From NCBI GenBank assembly GCA_035620975.1, contig DASPFV010000127.1, forward strand, positions 1 to 54,288: a stretch of 54,288 bases of DNA, in the 5' to 3' direction. The position numbers were made by a program, and so were the translations under genes. Each line of letters begins with the position of its first letter. The first letter of the stretch is position 1. The notes below the pieces were generated by a model. It searched no databases, was not told the origin of the DNA, and saw nothing but the letters and a program-made list of their open reading frames with translations. Positions 1 through 8,251 of this stretch are shown here, one piece after another. Origin of the DNA: DASPFV01 sp035620975. Its GTDB lineage: Bacteria > Acidobacteriota > Vicinamibacteria > Vicinamibacterales > 2-12-FULL-66-21.

Positions 1-1
1 C

Positions 2-418
2 GCCACGATCGTGACGCCGAACCACCACGAGGCGGAGGCGGTGACCCACATGCGCATCCGCTCCTCCGCCGAGGCCAGGGCCGCGGCACGGCGGTTCCGC
101 GAGCGCACGGGCTGCAGCGCCGTCCTCATCACGCGGGGCGAGCACGGCATGTGGCTGGCCGGCCCCGAAGGCGAAGCGGACCTGCCGGCGGAGGCCCGCG
201 AAGTGGCCGACGTGACCGGGGCCGGTGACACGGTGATTGGCGCGCTGGCCCTCGGCCTGGCGGCCGGCGCTCCGCTCATCGAAGCGGCGAAGCTCGCCAA
301 CCGCGCCGCGGGGATCGTCGTCGGCAAGTTCGGTCCGGCGACGGTGACCACCGCCGAACTGCGCGGCCGGCCGCTCGAAGAGCGCCACGAAGCCGGGGTG
401 ATGCAGTTCGAGTCCTGA
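2..418 (+). CDS. rfaE1: D-glycero-beta-D-manno-heptose-7-phosphate kinase, 3' end (5' partial)
   Basis: The reading frame is open from base 2 and begins upstream of the window, so only the C-terminal ~138 residues are seen. PfkB/ribokinase-fold kinase that phosphorylates heptose 7-phosphate at C1 in ADP-heptose synthesis for LPS core. The fragment has the family motif TPNHHEA, the anion-hole/catalytic motif DVTGAGDT with the catalytic Asp, and the helix ANRAAGIVVGKFG typical of the RfaE domain I family. The frame stops soon after the kinase fold, so no cytidylyltransferase domain follows. This is therefore the stand-alone kinase (HldA/RfaE1) rather than bifunctional HldE. The GTG at base 11 is an internal Val codon and not a start. 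GmhA, the preceding enzyme of the pathway, lies inside the nuo operon at 17047-17652. Another PfkB sugar kinase is possible but less likely. Confidence 0.87.
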   Translation, partial: ATIVTPNHHEAEAVTHMRIRSSAEARAAARRFRERTGCSAVLITRGEHGMWLAGPEGEADLPAEAREVADVTGAGDTVIGALALGLAAGAPLIEAAKLANRAAGIVVGKFGPATVTTAELRGRPLEERHEAGVMQFES

Positions 419-421
419 CCG

Positions 422-2173
422 TCACCTCTGCGTTCCGCTCGCGTCCCCAGGCGCACGGGTGCCCTGCGGCTCGCACCGGTTCGTAATCAGCAGCAGCCGC
501 GGCAAGGGCTCGTCGGCGAGGACATCCCGCAGCTTCAAATCGAACGTGGGATACGTGCTCAGGACGCAGGTGGTCACGCGCGAGCTCGAGCGGAGGATCG
601 CGTAGTCCTCGTTCTGAACGATCACGAACACGCGGCGATCGGACTCCAGCAGCCCCACGATCGGCGCAGGATCGTAGGCCATCTCCACCCGGCGTCCCAG
701 GTAGTACACGAGGCTCGGCACGGCGATGTTGTAGGTCGCGATCCCGTCCGCGGCCGCTGCCCGGCCCGCCAGATCGCGGGCGAGCGCCGGAACGGGCTTG
801 TAGACCTCGAAGCCGGGCAGCACGCGCAGCACGATCAGCCAGTTCGCGGCCGCGAGCGTGGCGGCGACGAGGAGCGACGCCGCCAGAAGGCGATGCCTCA
901 GGGCCGCCGCCAGCGCCGCGATCCCGCCGCACAGCGCCACGGCGCCAACCGGGAGCACGCCGTCGAGGTGGACGGCGGCGGCCGACGGCGGCGGAATCGA
1001 CGGATCCGAGCCGGACCCCCGGAAGACGAACAGCACTCCCGCCCCCAGAATCAGCAGCAGCGCGGCCGTCAGCACCGCGCCCCATCTGACGAACGACGCG
1101 GGTCGGGCCGGGAGCGCGGACGCGCCACGCACCAGCGCGATGGAGGCGAGCGCGGCCACGGCGGGCACAATCGGGAAGATGTAGAGATCCTGCTTGGCCT
1201 CCGAAAGGCTGAAGAAGCCGACGATCACCAGAATCCACAGCCAGAGCAGGGCCCGTACGCGCCCGTCGGGACCGAGGGTCGCCTGACGGCGGTCGGCGAA
1301 CCACCACGCCGCCGCCGCCGGCAGGAACACCGACCACGGCAGCGCGTCGCTGAAGACGACCGGGATGTAGAACAGAGGGCCCCGGCTGGCGTTCACGCCG
1401 ACACCGTCCGCGAAACGCGCCAGGTTCTCCCCGAGGAGGAACGACACGATGGGTGTCCAGCCATCACGCAGGTACAGAGCGTAGTACCAGGGGAGGACGA
1501 TCGCGGCGACGATCAGCATTCCGGTCGGGATCATCAGATCCCTGACACGGCGCAGCTCGCGGAAGAGCGTCAGGTAGAGCAGGAACACCAGACCGGGCAG
1601 CGCAATCGCCATGGGGCCCTTGGTGAGCGTCGCCAGCCCGATGGCGACGTACATCAGCCCGAGGAAGGTCCGCCGTCGCTGCGGGTGGCGCTCCGCCAGC
1701 GCAAAGAACAGGAGCGTGAGCGCCATGAACATCGAGATGTAGATGTCGATGAAAATGCGGCGCGCGAAGAGCAGGAGACGTGGGGACACCGCCAGCCCCA
1801 GCGCGGCCCAGAGCCCGGCGTCGAGCGCCTGGGTGCGCGGGCCCGGCCAGCCCGCGCGCGCCAGCAGAAGGGCCACGCCGATCAGCACCAGTCCGCCAAT
1901 CGCGATCGGCAGGCGCTGGACGCCGGGCGACACGCCGAAGACCGTGTAGAAGGCGGCGACGATCCAGTAGCTCAGGACGGGCTTGTTGAGGCGCGGCTCG
2001 TAATTGAACGTCGGGAGGACCAGGTCTCCCCGCTCCAGCATCTCGCGCGGAGTCTGGACGTAGAACGCTTCGTTCGCATCCCAGATCGCCGATACCCCGA
2101 GGTTGACGAAATAGGGCGCGACCGACAGCGCCAGCAGCGCGATCAGGATGGAGCGGCGTGACTCGATGCCCAT
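422..2173 (-). CDS. GT-C fold membrane glycosyltransferase, ArnT/PMT-like (GT39/GT83)
   Basis: 583-residue integral membrane protein that probably moves a sugar from a polyprenyl-phosphate donor onto an acceptor on the periplasmic side. The first luminal loop has the GT-C signature WDANEAFY (residues 31-38), with the acidic D/E pair expected at the active site, followed by EPRLNKPVLSYW (59-70), the typical ArnT/PMT loop. About ten to twelve hydrophobic helices fill residues 8-430. The C-terminal ~140 residues look like a soluble periplasmic domain. The start is the ATG at 2173, 27 bases after purH on the same strand, so the two are probably cotranscribed. It converges on the heptose kinase gene with only 3 bases between stops. 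Acceptor (lipid A, protein or glycan) cannot be told from sequence. Confidence 0.82.
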   Translation of the reverse strand: MGIESRRSILIALLALSVAPYFVNLGVSAIWDANEAFYVQTPREMLERGDLVLPTFNYEPRLNKPVLSYWIVAAFYTVFGVSPGVQRLPIAIGGLVLIGVALLLARAGWPGPRTQALDAGLWAALGLAVSPRLLLFARRIFIDIYISMFMALTLLFFALAERHPQRRRTFLGLMYVAIGLATLTKGPMAIALPGLVFLLYLTLFRELRRVRDLMIPTGMLIVAAIVLPWYYALYLRDGWTPIVSFLLGENLARFADGVGVNASRGPLFYIPVVFSDALPWSVFLPAAAAWWFADRRQATLGPDGRVRALLWLWILVIVGFFSLSEAKQDLYIFPIVPAVAALASIALVRGASALPARPASFVRWGAVLTAALLLILGAGVLFVFRGSGSDPSIPPPSAAAVHLDGVLPVGAVALCGGIAALAAALRHRLLAASLLVAATLAAANWLIVLRVLPGFEVYKPVPALARDLAGRAAAADGIATYNIAVPSLVYYLGRRVEMAYDPAPIVGLLESDRRVFVIVQNEDYAILRSSSRVTTCVLSTYPTFDLKLRDVLADEPLPRLLLITNRCEPQGTRAPGDASGTQR

Positions 2174-2200
2174 GCTCGAGGAAGCGATCCCACGGCCGTG

Positions 2201-3784
2201 TCAGTGACGGAAGTGGCGCCTGCCGGTGAACACCATCGCAAGACCGTGCTCGTCGGCCGCGGCAATCACGTCGGCATCGCGGACCGATCCCCCGGGCTGA
2301 ACGACGGCCGTCGCGCCGGCAGCCGCCAGGGCATCCAGGCCGTCGCGGAACGGGAAGAATGCGTCGGAGGCGACCACCGTCCCCTGCAGCGCCTCCCCTC
2401 CCTTCATGACCGCGACGCGGACCGCGTCGACACGGCTCATCTGCCCGGCGCCGACCGCCACGGTCCGATCCTCGGCGGCGAAGATCACGGCATTGGACTT
2501 CACGTGGCCGCACACGCGCCATGCGAAGCGCAGGCCGGTCCACTCGGCGGGCGTCGGTACGCGGCGGGTCACGACACGAGGGAAATCGCCGTCCGGCCAC
2601 GGCGTGCGGGCCTCGGTGACGCGATCGGAATCCTGAATCAGCGAACCGCCCAGAAACGAGCGGGCCTCCCGGTGTGCCGAATCCCCCCATCGCGCCTCCA
2701 GCCCGGCGAAGTCGACTGTCACGACCCGCATGTTCGCCTTGCCCGCGAGCACCGCAGCCGCGTCGGGGGACACCGCCGGTGCGACGACCGCTTCGATGAA
2801 CGTGGACGTCAACGCCCGCGCCGTCTCGACGTCCACCGGGCGATTCAATCCGACGATTCCGCCGAACGCGGACAGGGCGTCGGCCTCGCGCGCCCGGACG
2901 TAGGCCTCGGCAAGAGTGGCGCCCGTGGCTACGCCGCACGGGTTCGTGTGCTTGATCACGACGCCGGCAGGCTCCGCGAACTCGAGCGCCACGCGCACGG
3001 CGGCGTCGAGATCCAGCAGGTTGGTGAACGACAGCTCCTTGCCCTGATGCACGCTCCAGGCTCGATCGGCCGACCCGCCGGGAATCCAGGCGGCCTTCTG
3101 ATGCGGGTTCTCGCCGTACCGGAGGGGGACTTCCTGATGGGAAAGGAGCAAGGGTGAAGGGGAAAGCGCACTGGAACCCGGGTCACGGCGGATGCGGTCC
3201 CCCGTGACCGTGACGCTGGCCATCGTGGAGGCAATCATCGTGTCGTAGTCGGCCGTGTGTGCAAACGCCTTGCGCATCAGCTCGAGTCGGAACTCGAGGG
3301 CGGGCCCCGCCGGACGCTCCAGCTGCTCGAGCACGCGCGGATAGTCCGCGGGATCGACCACGGCGAGCACGTCCCGGAAGTTCTTGGCGGCAGCCCGCAG
3401 CAGACTCGGACCGCCGATATCGATCTCTTCGATGAGGTCGTCGAAGGGCGTGTCCGGGTTCGTGGCCGCCTTCCGAAAGGGGTAAAGATTGACGACGACG
3501 AGATCGACCGGCGCGATGCCGTGATCGGCGAGCGCCGCCAGGTCCTCGGGTTTGTGCCGCCGGGCGAGAATGCCGCCGTGGATCGCCGGGTGGAGGGTCT
3601 TCACCCGGCCGTCGAGCATTTCCGGCATCCCGGTGACAGCCGCCACGCTCGTGACCGTCAACCCGCTGGCTGTCAGTGTCTTGGATGTGCCGCCGGTCGA
3701 GATCAGCTCACAGCCGAGCCGGCTCAAACCGCGGCCGAGGTCGACCAGGCCGGCCTTGTCGGAAACGCTCAGAATTGCGCGCAT
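2201..3784 (-). CDS. purH: Bifunctional AICAR transformylase / IMP cyclohydrolase
   Basis: 527 residues, the usual length. Catalyses the last two steps of purine synthesis: formylation of AICAR with 10-formyl-THF, then ring closure to IMP, in the cytoplasm. The N-terminal cyclohydrolase domain (about 1-195) has the MGS-like fold with SVSDKAGL (6-13), STGGTSKTL and GRVKTLHP. The transformylase domain (about 220-527) has LRYGENPHQ (221-229), the catalytic KHTNPCG (Lys278, His279) and the SDAFFPF segment near the C-terminus. The inter-domain linker (about 196-219) is Ser/Pro/Leu-rich and somewhat longer than I expect, but both domains are intact. It is divergent from the cold-shock gene. No clear Shine-Dalgarno sequence precedes the ATG at 3784. 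Confidence 0.96.
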   Translation of the reverse strand: MRAILSVSDKAGLVDLGRGLSRLGCELISTGGTSKTLTASGLTVTSVAAVTGMPEMLDGRVKTLHPAIHGGILARRHKPEDLAALADHGIAPVDLVVVNLYPFRKAATNPDTPFDDLIEEIDIGGPSLLRAAAKNFRDVLAVVDPADYPRVLEQLERPAGPALEFRLELMRKAFAHTADYDTMIASTMASVTVTGDRIRRDPGSSALSPSPLLLSHQEVPLRYGENPHQKAAWIPGGSADRAWSVHQGKELSFTNLLDLDAAVRVALEFAEPAGVVIKHTNPCGVATGATLAEAYVRAREADALSAFGGIVGLNRPVDVETARALTSTFIEAVVAPAVSPDAAAVLAGKANMRVVTVDFAGLEARWGDSAHREARSFLGGSLIQDSDRVTEARTPWPDGDFPRVVTRRVPTPAEWTGLRFAWRVCGHVKSNAVIFAAEDRTVAVGAGQMSRVDAVRVAVMKGGEALQGTVVASDAFFPFRDGLDALAAAGATAVVQPGGSVRDADVIAAADEHGLAMVFTGRRHFRH

Positions 3785-3798
3785 AGTGTTCGATTTAC

Positions 3799-3827
3799 TT
3801 GACTTCCCGGCCCTGTGACGCTAGTAT
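3799..3827 (+). promoter_or_regulatory. Sigma70-type promoter of the cold-shock gene
   Basis: TTGACT (3799-3804) and TAGTAT (3822-3827) are separated by exactly 17 bases; each hexamer matches five of six consensus positions. The predicted transcript start near 3834 gives a ~145-base leader before the cold-shock start codon at 3978. This is the best housekeeping-type promoter found by eye in the window. Confidence 0.7.
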
Positions 3828-3833
3828 GACACC

Positions 3834-3888
3834 GGCGCTGGGCGGGCCAGCGTCGCAAGCCGAGGCCGCGAGCTCGCGGTCTTTTTTT
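3834..3888 (+). terminator. Tandem hairpins plus T-run in the cold-shock leader (attenuator-like)
   Basis: Two hairpins follow the predicted transcript start. Hairpin 1 is 3834-3854, with stem CGCTGG/CCAGCG (plus a flanking G-C and G-U pair) and loop GCGGG. Hairpin 2 is the perfect 14-base palindrome CCGCGAGCTCGCGG at 3866-3879, followed by TC and a run of seven T (3882-3888). Hairpin 2 with its T-run has the form of an intrinsic terminator, but it lies between the promoter and the gene it should express. That suggests conditional readthrough. No plus-strand gene upstream needs a terminator here. Confidence 0.6.
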
Positions 3889-3977
3889 GTGTCCGGCGCC
3901 GATTGCATCTGGCCCGGCGGGCGGACAGGTCTCATGCGGCGAACGATGCCGCGAAAACGCAAGGCAGGAAAAGTACG

Positions 3978-4184
3978 ATGCGTATCACAGGCAAGGTCAA
4001 GTGGTTCAACAACGCCAAGGGTTACGGTTTCATCGAGCGGGATGGAGGCAGCGATGTCTTCGTCCACTTCTCGGCCGTCCAGGGAAACGGCTTCCGGACG
4101 CTCGAGGAAGGGCAGGCGGTGGAATTCGAGATTGTTGACGGCCCCAAAGGCCCGCAGGCCGGCAACGTCACCAAGGTCAGCTAG
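3978..4184 (+). CDS. csp: Cold-shock domain protein (CspA family)
   Basis: 68-residue single cold-shock-domain protein, a small OB-fold that binds single-stranded RNA and DNA and melts secondary structure. RNP1 is KGYGFIERD and RNP2 is DVFVHFSAV; the start MRITGKVKWFNNAKG is typical of the family. I chose the ATG at 3978 because it gives the standard length and has AGGAAAAG just upstream. The frame is open further upstream, but that sequence is the structured leader. A third hairpin (GCGGC/GCCGC, 3936-3952) sits close to the ribosome-binding site, so translation as well as transcription may respond to RNA folding. It is followed by a strong terminator at 4195-4226. Confidence 0.95.
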   Translation: MRITGKVKWFNNAKGYGFIERDGGSDVFVHFSAVQGNGFRTLEEGQAVEFEIVDGPKGPQAGNVTKVS

Positions 4185-4194
4185 CCACCGGAAT

Positions 4195-4226
4195 GAGGCC
4201 GGGGCGCGCACCCGCGCCCCGGTCTC
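4195..4226. terminator. Bidirectional hairpin terminator between csp and the convergent gene
   Basis: Perfect 10-bp stem CCGGGGCGCG/CGCGCCCCGG with loop CACC, extended by GAG/CTC pairs across one G-T to about 14 bp. It starts 11 bases after the csp stop and is followed by a modest T-rich stretch. The convergent gene ends at 4241, so this very stable hairpin can serve both strands. Confidence 0.75.
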
Positions 4227-4240
4227 GGTTCCTTCCCCGG

Positions 4241-4828
4241 TCACTCCTTCGCACCCTTCAAGCCCCGCACTGTCAGCGCCACCTTGCCGTCCTTGACGGC
4301 GACGCGGAACGCCACCTCGGCGCTTCCGGCGTCGCGCAACTTTGTCACCTGGTTCTTGACCAGCGCCGCGAACTTGTGGAAGGGCACCGCGTCCTCGCCG
4401 CTCTGCCGCCGCGCGTCCATCAGCGAGTCGTACAGGGTGTGCAGCTTGTCCATTTCCCGCACCGGGTCGGTGAAGGCCGTGACGTGCACGACCTTTCCGT
4501 CCGTTTCCGGCTTCGTCGGCCGCGCCTTCGGAGGCGGCTGCCGGAACGGCCCCGGCCGTCCCTCCTCGCGCGCGCGCAACCCGCGATCCCACAGCTCGGC
4601 CTGCTTCTGGAACCGGGCCTGCAGGTTCTCGAACCGGAACCGATCGCCGGTGCCGAAGGCCTGGATGTTCCGATCGTACCGCTTCAGCAGGGCTTCGACA
4701 CGGCTGCGCGTCTCCCACGGCGGCCGAGGCAGGCGGCCGGCGAAAAACATGTTGTACTCACCCTCGAGCCGCTTGAGGTCCGAGGTGAGCTGATCGAGAT
4801 CGCGCTGAATGTCGGTCTGTTCGGCCAT
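4241..4828 (-). CDS. Uncharacterised protein with an MXAN_5187 C-terminal-like domain
   Basis: 195-residue soluble protein without signal peptide. Residues 1-90 are rich in charged heptad-like helix and probably coiled coil. Residues 90-115 are a Pro/Arg-rich linker. Residues ~115-195 have a helical segment (LYDSLMDARRQSGED), then a beta-like tail ending FRVAVKDGKVALTVRGLKG. That tail resembles the C-terminal domain of Myxococcus MXAN_5187-type proteins as I remember them; I could not run a search. Function is unknown. Its ATG at 4828 lies 7 bases after the stop of the upstream gene (4836-5288), so the two look like an operon. It shares the terminator hairpin with csp. Confidence 0.68.
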   Translation of the reverse strand: MAEQTDIQRDLDQLTSDLKRLEGEYNMFFAGRLPRPPWETRSRVEALLKRYDRNIQAFGTGDRFRFENLQARFQKQAELWDRGLRAREEGRPGPFRQPPPKARPTKPETDGKVVHVTAFTDPVREMDKLHTLYDSLMDARRQSGEDAVPFHKFAALVKNQVTKLRDAGSAEVAFRVAVKDGKVALTVRGLKGAKE

Positions 4829-4835
4829 CGCGCGG

Positions 4836-5288
4836 TCAGGGGATCAGGAGCCACAGCAGGGGAAGCCAGAGTTCGCGGGCGTACGGCACGGGCCGATCAT
4901 CGACGAGCACCTCCGTCGCGTCGAGCCGACCTACGATCTCGAACAGGTCCCTGAGCTGCCGCGCATCCTGCGGGTGGAAGCGAGCGCGGTGCCGCGCCAC
5001 GCCATTCTCGGTTCGCTGCCGATACTCCGCCGACGCACGCGCCAGCTCGAGTGCGCGCGTGTAGCCCGGGCCTTCGAACACCGGGAACTCGAGGCTGATT
5101 GAAAACGCGCGACGCGGTGTACCAAAGAGCGCCTCGGCCAGGTCCGGGTCCAGCCGCGCCAGCTCTTCGTCGCTCGGCTGCTCCGGCAGATCCGCGTACG
5201 GCCAGAAGCGTTCGATCGGGCGGTAGGCCGGCGGTTCCACAGACGGGGCCGTGTTGTCGCCGGCCGGGCTCTGTTCTGAGGGTTTCAT
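4836..5288 (-). CDS. Conserved hypothetical protein, 150 residues
   Basis: I do not recognise this protein. It begins MKPSEQSP, has a Pro-rich N-terminus, then an acidic helix (PSDEELARLDPDLAEALFG), a central beta-rich part (FSISLEFPVFEGPGYTRAL) and a helical region with HPQDARQLRDLFEIVGR. It ends LWLPLLWLLIP. No signal peptide or clear membrane anchor apart from the hydrophobic last residues. The ATG at 5288 was chosen; another ATG 36 bases upstream (MRLSGYDRRS) is possible, and neither has a good ribosome-binding site. It is followed after 7 bases by the MXAN_5187-like gene and is divergent from selA. Codon use matches its neighbours, so I treat it as real. Confidence 0.6.
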   Translation of the reverse strand: MKPSEQSPAGDNTAPSVEPPAYRPIERFWPYADLPEQPSDEELARLDPDLAEALFGTPRRAFSISLEFPVFEGPGYTRALELARASAEYRQRTENGVARHRARFHPQDARQLRDLFEIVGRLDATEVLVDDRPVPYARELWLPLLWLLIP

Positions 5289-5402
5289 CGGCGCGGAGCG
5301 TCGATCGTAACCTGAAAGGCGCATCACACCCAAAAGCGCGTCGAAGCAGGTGACCCCGGCCGTCCGGCTGTGACACGATACCGGGATTCGCCGACGCGAA
5401 CC

Positions 5403-6776
5403 ATGACCCTTCGATCGATCCCGTCCATCGACGTGCTGCGCCGGCGCGAACGCGTCCGCATACTCGAAGCCGAGTACGGGCACGCGGCGGTCGTGGAGGC
5501 GCTGCGGGGCGCCGCCGCGGATCTGCGCGACCGGCTCACGTCGGGCGATGCCCCGGCCGATCCGGCCGGGGCCATCGAAGAGGCGCTGCCGGGCCGGCTG
5601 CGCGACTCGCTGGGCTTCTCGCTTCGCCGCGTCCTGAACGCCACCGGGGTCGTGATCCATACGAATCTTGGGCGCGCGCCCCTCGCGGCGTCCGCGGTGG
5701 ACCGCGTGCGCCAGATCGCAAGCGGCTATTCGAATCTGGAGTACGACCTCGGGGCGGGCTCGCGCGGCCGTCGGGACGCTCACGCCGAGCGGCTGCTCTG
5801 TCGACTGACCGGAGCGGAGGCGGCCGTCATCGTCAACAACAACGCGGCCGCCACGCTGCTGGCCCTGGCCGCGCTCGCTGCCGGGCGGGAAGTCCTGATC
5901 TCCCGCGGCGAGCTCGTCGAGATCGGCGGGGGCTTCAGGGTTCCCGACGTGATGGCGCAGTCGGGCGCCCTGCTCCGCGAGGTCGGCACCACCAATCGCA
6001 CGCGGGTCGCGGACTACGGCGCGGCGCTGTCGGACCGGACGGCGCTCATCCTGCGCGTACACCCCTCGAACTTCCGCGTGGAGGGCTTCACGGAGCGGCC
6101 GACGCTCGAAGCCCTCGTGGAGCTCGGCCGGAGGTTCCGTATCCCCGTGGCCGAGGATCTCGGCAGCGGCCTGCTGCGACCCGTCGATGCCGCTGCGCTG
6201 CGCGAGGAGCCAACCGTCGCAGCCAGCGTGCGCGCCGGCGCGAACCTGGTGATGTTCAGCGGCGACAAGCTCCTGGGCGGCCCCCAGTGCGGCGTCCTGG
6301 CCGGGACGACGTCGGCCCTCGAGCCGGTTCGGCGCCACCCCCTCATGCGCGCCCTGCGGGCCGACAAGATGACGTACGCGGCGCTCGAGGCGACCCTCGT
6401 CGAGTACGGCGCGGAGCGGGCTCACCGGACGGTGCCGGTCCAGCGCATGATCGCCGCCGGGCTGGACGACGTGGGCCGGCGTGCGGCATCGCTCGTCGCC
6501 GCTCTCGGGTCCGAGGACGTCGGGGCTGACGTGGTCGAGGGCGTGTCGGCAGTGGGCGGCGGCAGCGCGCCGGGCTCCGAGCTGCCGACCCGGCTGGTGG
6601 CGCTGCATCCGGGGACGCGCTCCCCCGACGCGCTGCTCGCCCGGCTGCGAACGCAGGATCCGCCAGTCATCGGGCGGATCGATCTCGATCGAGTCGTCCT
6701 CGATTTGCGGACGATCGATCCCGGCGACGACGCGCTGCTGGCGCGGCTGGTCGCCGCCGCCGCGGGCGACCGGTAG
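5403..6776 (+). CDS. selA: L-seryl-tRNA(Sec) selenium transferase
   Basis: 457-residue PLP enzyme that converts Ser-tRNA(Sec) to Sec-tRNA(Sec) with selenophosphate. The N-terminal helical tRNA-binding part starts RSIPSIDVLRRR. The fold-type I PLP domain has NATGVVIHTNLGRAPL, GAGSRGRRD, the run NNNAAATLLAL, EDLGSG and the lysine motif FSGDKLLGGPQCG (Lys289 from this start). The ATG at 5403 puts the conserved RSIPSID segment at the N-terminus; a GTG at 5370 would add 11 residues. Length is normal and the core residues are intact, so a functional gene is likely. No selB, selD or tRNA-Sec is visible next to it; the neighbours are an unknown operon and the convergent nuoN. Confidence 0.93.
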   Translation: MTLRSIPSIDVLRRRERVRILEAEYGHAAVVEALRGAAADLRDRLTSGDAPADPAGAIEEALPGRLRDSLGFSLRRVLNATGVVIHTNLGRAPLAASAVDRVRQIASGYSNLEYDLGAGSRGRRDAHAERLLCRLTGAEAAVIVNNNAAATLLALAALAAGREVLISRGELVEIGGGFRVPDVMAQSGALLREVGTTNRTRVADYGAALSDRTALILRVHPSNFRVEGFTERPTLEALVELGRRFRIPVAEDLGSGLLRPVDAAALREEPTVAASVRAGANLVMFSGDKLLGGPQCGVLAGTTSALEPVRRHPLMRALRADKMTYAALEATLVEYGAERAHRTVPVQRMIAAGLDDVGRRAASLVAALGSEDVGADVVEGVSAVGGGSAPGSELPTRLVALHPGTRSPDALLARLRTQDPPVIGRIDLDRVVLDLRTIDPGDDALLARLVAAAAGDR

Positions 6777-6817
6777 GGTCCGCTCCGCCGCACGCGGCCG
6801 ATCGCCCGCCGTGCCGC

Positions 6818-8251
6818 TCAGAAGATCGTGTCGATGGATGCGAGGGCCAGGTTGATGATCGCGGTCGGCAGCACGCCGAGGTACACGACGGCGGCCGTCA
6901 CGAGCGCGAGGCCGGCCATCGCCGTCGCCGGCACGCGCGGCCTCGACAGTTCCACGCCCTCCGTCATGTACATCATGACCACGATGCGCAGGTAGAAGTA
7001 GACCGAGACCACGCTGGTGAGCACGCCGAGGATGGCCAGCCAGTAGTGGCCCCGTTCGACCGCCGCCGCGAAGATGTACCACTTGCCGATGAAGCCGGCC
7101 GTCGGCGGGAACCCGCCGAGCGAGAGGAGGAAGAGCGACATGAGCGCCGCGAGGCCGGGTCTCGCGCTCGCGAGGCCGCTGAAGTCGCGCAGCTCGTCGT
7201 GCTGGTTCTGCGGCGTGCCGAGCAGGGCCACGATCCCGAGCGCCCCGAGGTTGCTGACCGCGTAAGCCAGCAGGTAGAACAGCACTGCCGCCTTGCCGTT
7301 GGACGTCGTCGCGATGATGCCGAGCATCAGGTACCCGGCGTGCGCGATGCTCGAGTAGGCCAGCATGCGCTTGATGTTGCTCTGGACGACGCCGACGACC
7401 GTGCCGAGGATCATGGTTGCGGCCGCGACGAGCGAGAGGACGGGAATCCACTGCTCCTGGAGAGGCTCGAGGGGCGAGAGGAACACGCGGACGAACGCGG
7501 CAAACGCCGCGGCCTTGACCGCCGTGGACATGAACGCCGTCACGACGGTCGGCGCGCCTTCGTACGCATCGGGCGTCCACATGTGGAACGGCACCGCCGA
7601 GACCTTGAACGCGAACCCGACGGCCAGCAGGCCGACGGCGAGCAGCGCCAGGATGTTCGGGTCGCCCGTGCCCTGCGCCGACAGCGCCATGCCTATCTGA
7701 TCGAGCCGGGTCGAACCCGCGACCGCGAACGCGAACGCCACGCCGTACAGGAAGAACGCGCTCGAGAAGGCGCCCAGCAGGAAGTACTTGAAAGCCGCTT
7801 CCGCCCCGGCCGCGCTCGGCCGGCGGATCCCCGTCAGCACGTAGACCGACAGCGACAGGACTTCGAGCGCGAGAAAGATGACGAGGAGGTCGGTGGCCGC
7901 CGCCATGAGCATCATCCCGCTGATCCCGAACAGCGTCAGCGCGTAGTACTCGCCGGGAGGAAGCTGCTCCCGGTCCACCAGCTCGTCCGAGAACAGCATC
8001 GTCACGATCCCGATCGTGCAGAGAACGATGTTGATGAACAGGGCGAAGTTGTCGGCGCGCACGACCCCGAACGCCCGCGCGTCGGCGTTCCAGAGGAACG
8101 CCGAGGCGACGGCAGCGCCACCGAGCCCGATGAGGCCCAGGCCGGCGATGGGCATGCGCTCGCCCCGCTGCCGGAAGGCCTCCGCCAGCATGGCCGCCAG
8201 GGCCGACAGGACGACGATCACGATCGGAATGACGGCAGCGAATTCTGTCAT
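6818..8251 (-). CDS. nuoN: NADH:quinone oxidoreductase subunit N
   Basis: 477-residue membrane subunit of respiratory complex I and one of the three antiporter-like proton-pumping subunits. About 14 hydrophobic helices. The characteristic proton-channel segment FKVSAVPFHMWTPDAYEG and the following lysine-containing helices are present, as is NIKRMLAYSSIAHAGY. Start ATG at 8251 overlaps the nuoM stop by 4 bases (ATGA), indicating translational coupling. It is the last gene of the nuo operon and converges with selA across about 40 bases, where I see no convincing terminator. The frame stays open far upstream through nuoM, but those residues are a shadow frame. Confidence 0.95.
   Translation of the reverse strand: MTEFAAVIPIVIVVLSALAAMLAEAFRQRGERMPIAGLGLIGLGGAAVASAFLWNADARAFGVVRADNFALFINIVLCTIGIVTMLFSDELVDREQLPPGEYYALTLFGISGMMLMAAATDLLVIFLALEVLSLSVYVLTGIRRPSAAGAEAAFKYFLLGAFSSAFFLYGVAFAFAVAGSTRLDQIGMALSAQGTGDPNILALLAVGLLAVGFAFKVSAVPFHMWTPDAYEGAPTVVTAFMSTAVKAAAFAAFVRVFLSPLEPLQEQWIPVLSLVAAATMILGTVVGVVQSNIKRMLAYSSIAHAGYLMLGIIATTSNGKAAVLFYLLAYAVSNLGALGIVALLGTPQNQHDELRDFSGLASARPGLAALMSLFLLSLGGFPPTAGFIGKWYIFAAAVERGHYWLAILGVLTSVVSVYFYLRIVVMMYMTEGVELSRPRVPATAMAGLALVTAAVVYLGVLPTAIINLALASIDTIF

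Noticed and set aside
2..418. Bifunctional HldE (kinase plus cytidylyltransferase)
   Set aside because: The frame stops soon after the kinase fold and no cytidylyltransferase sequence follows.
893..2161. Plus-strand open frame opposite the GT-C transferase
   Set aside because: Gln/Arg/Asp-rich shadow composition, no start context, no recognisable fold.
3130..3190. Inserted repeat element in the purH inter-domain linker
   Set aside because: The linker is Ser/Pro-rich and somewhat long, but this region varies in the family and no flanking repeat or frame change marks an insertion.
4836..7580. Minus-strand open frame of ~914 codons spanning selA
   Set aside because: Only its last 150 codons (4836-5288) look like a real gene; the rest is antisense to selA and out of frame with nuoN.
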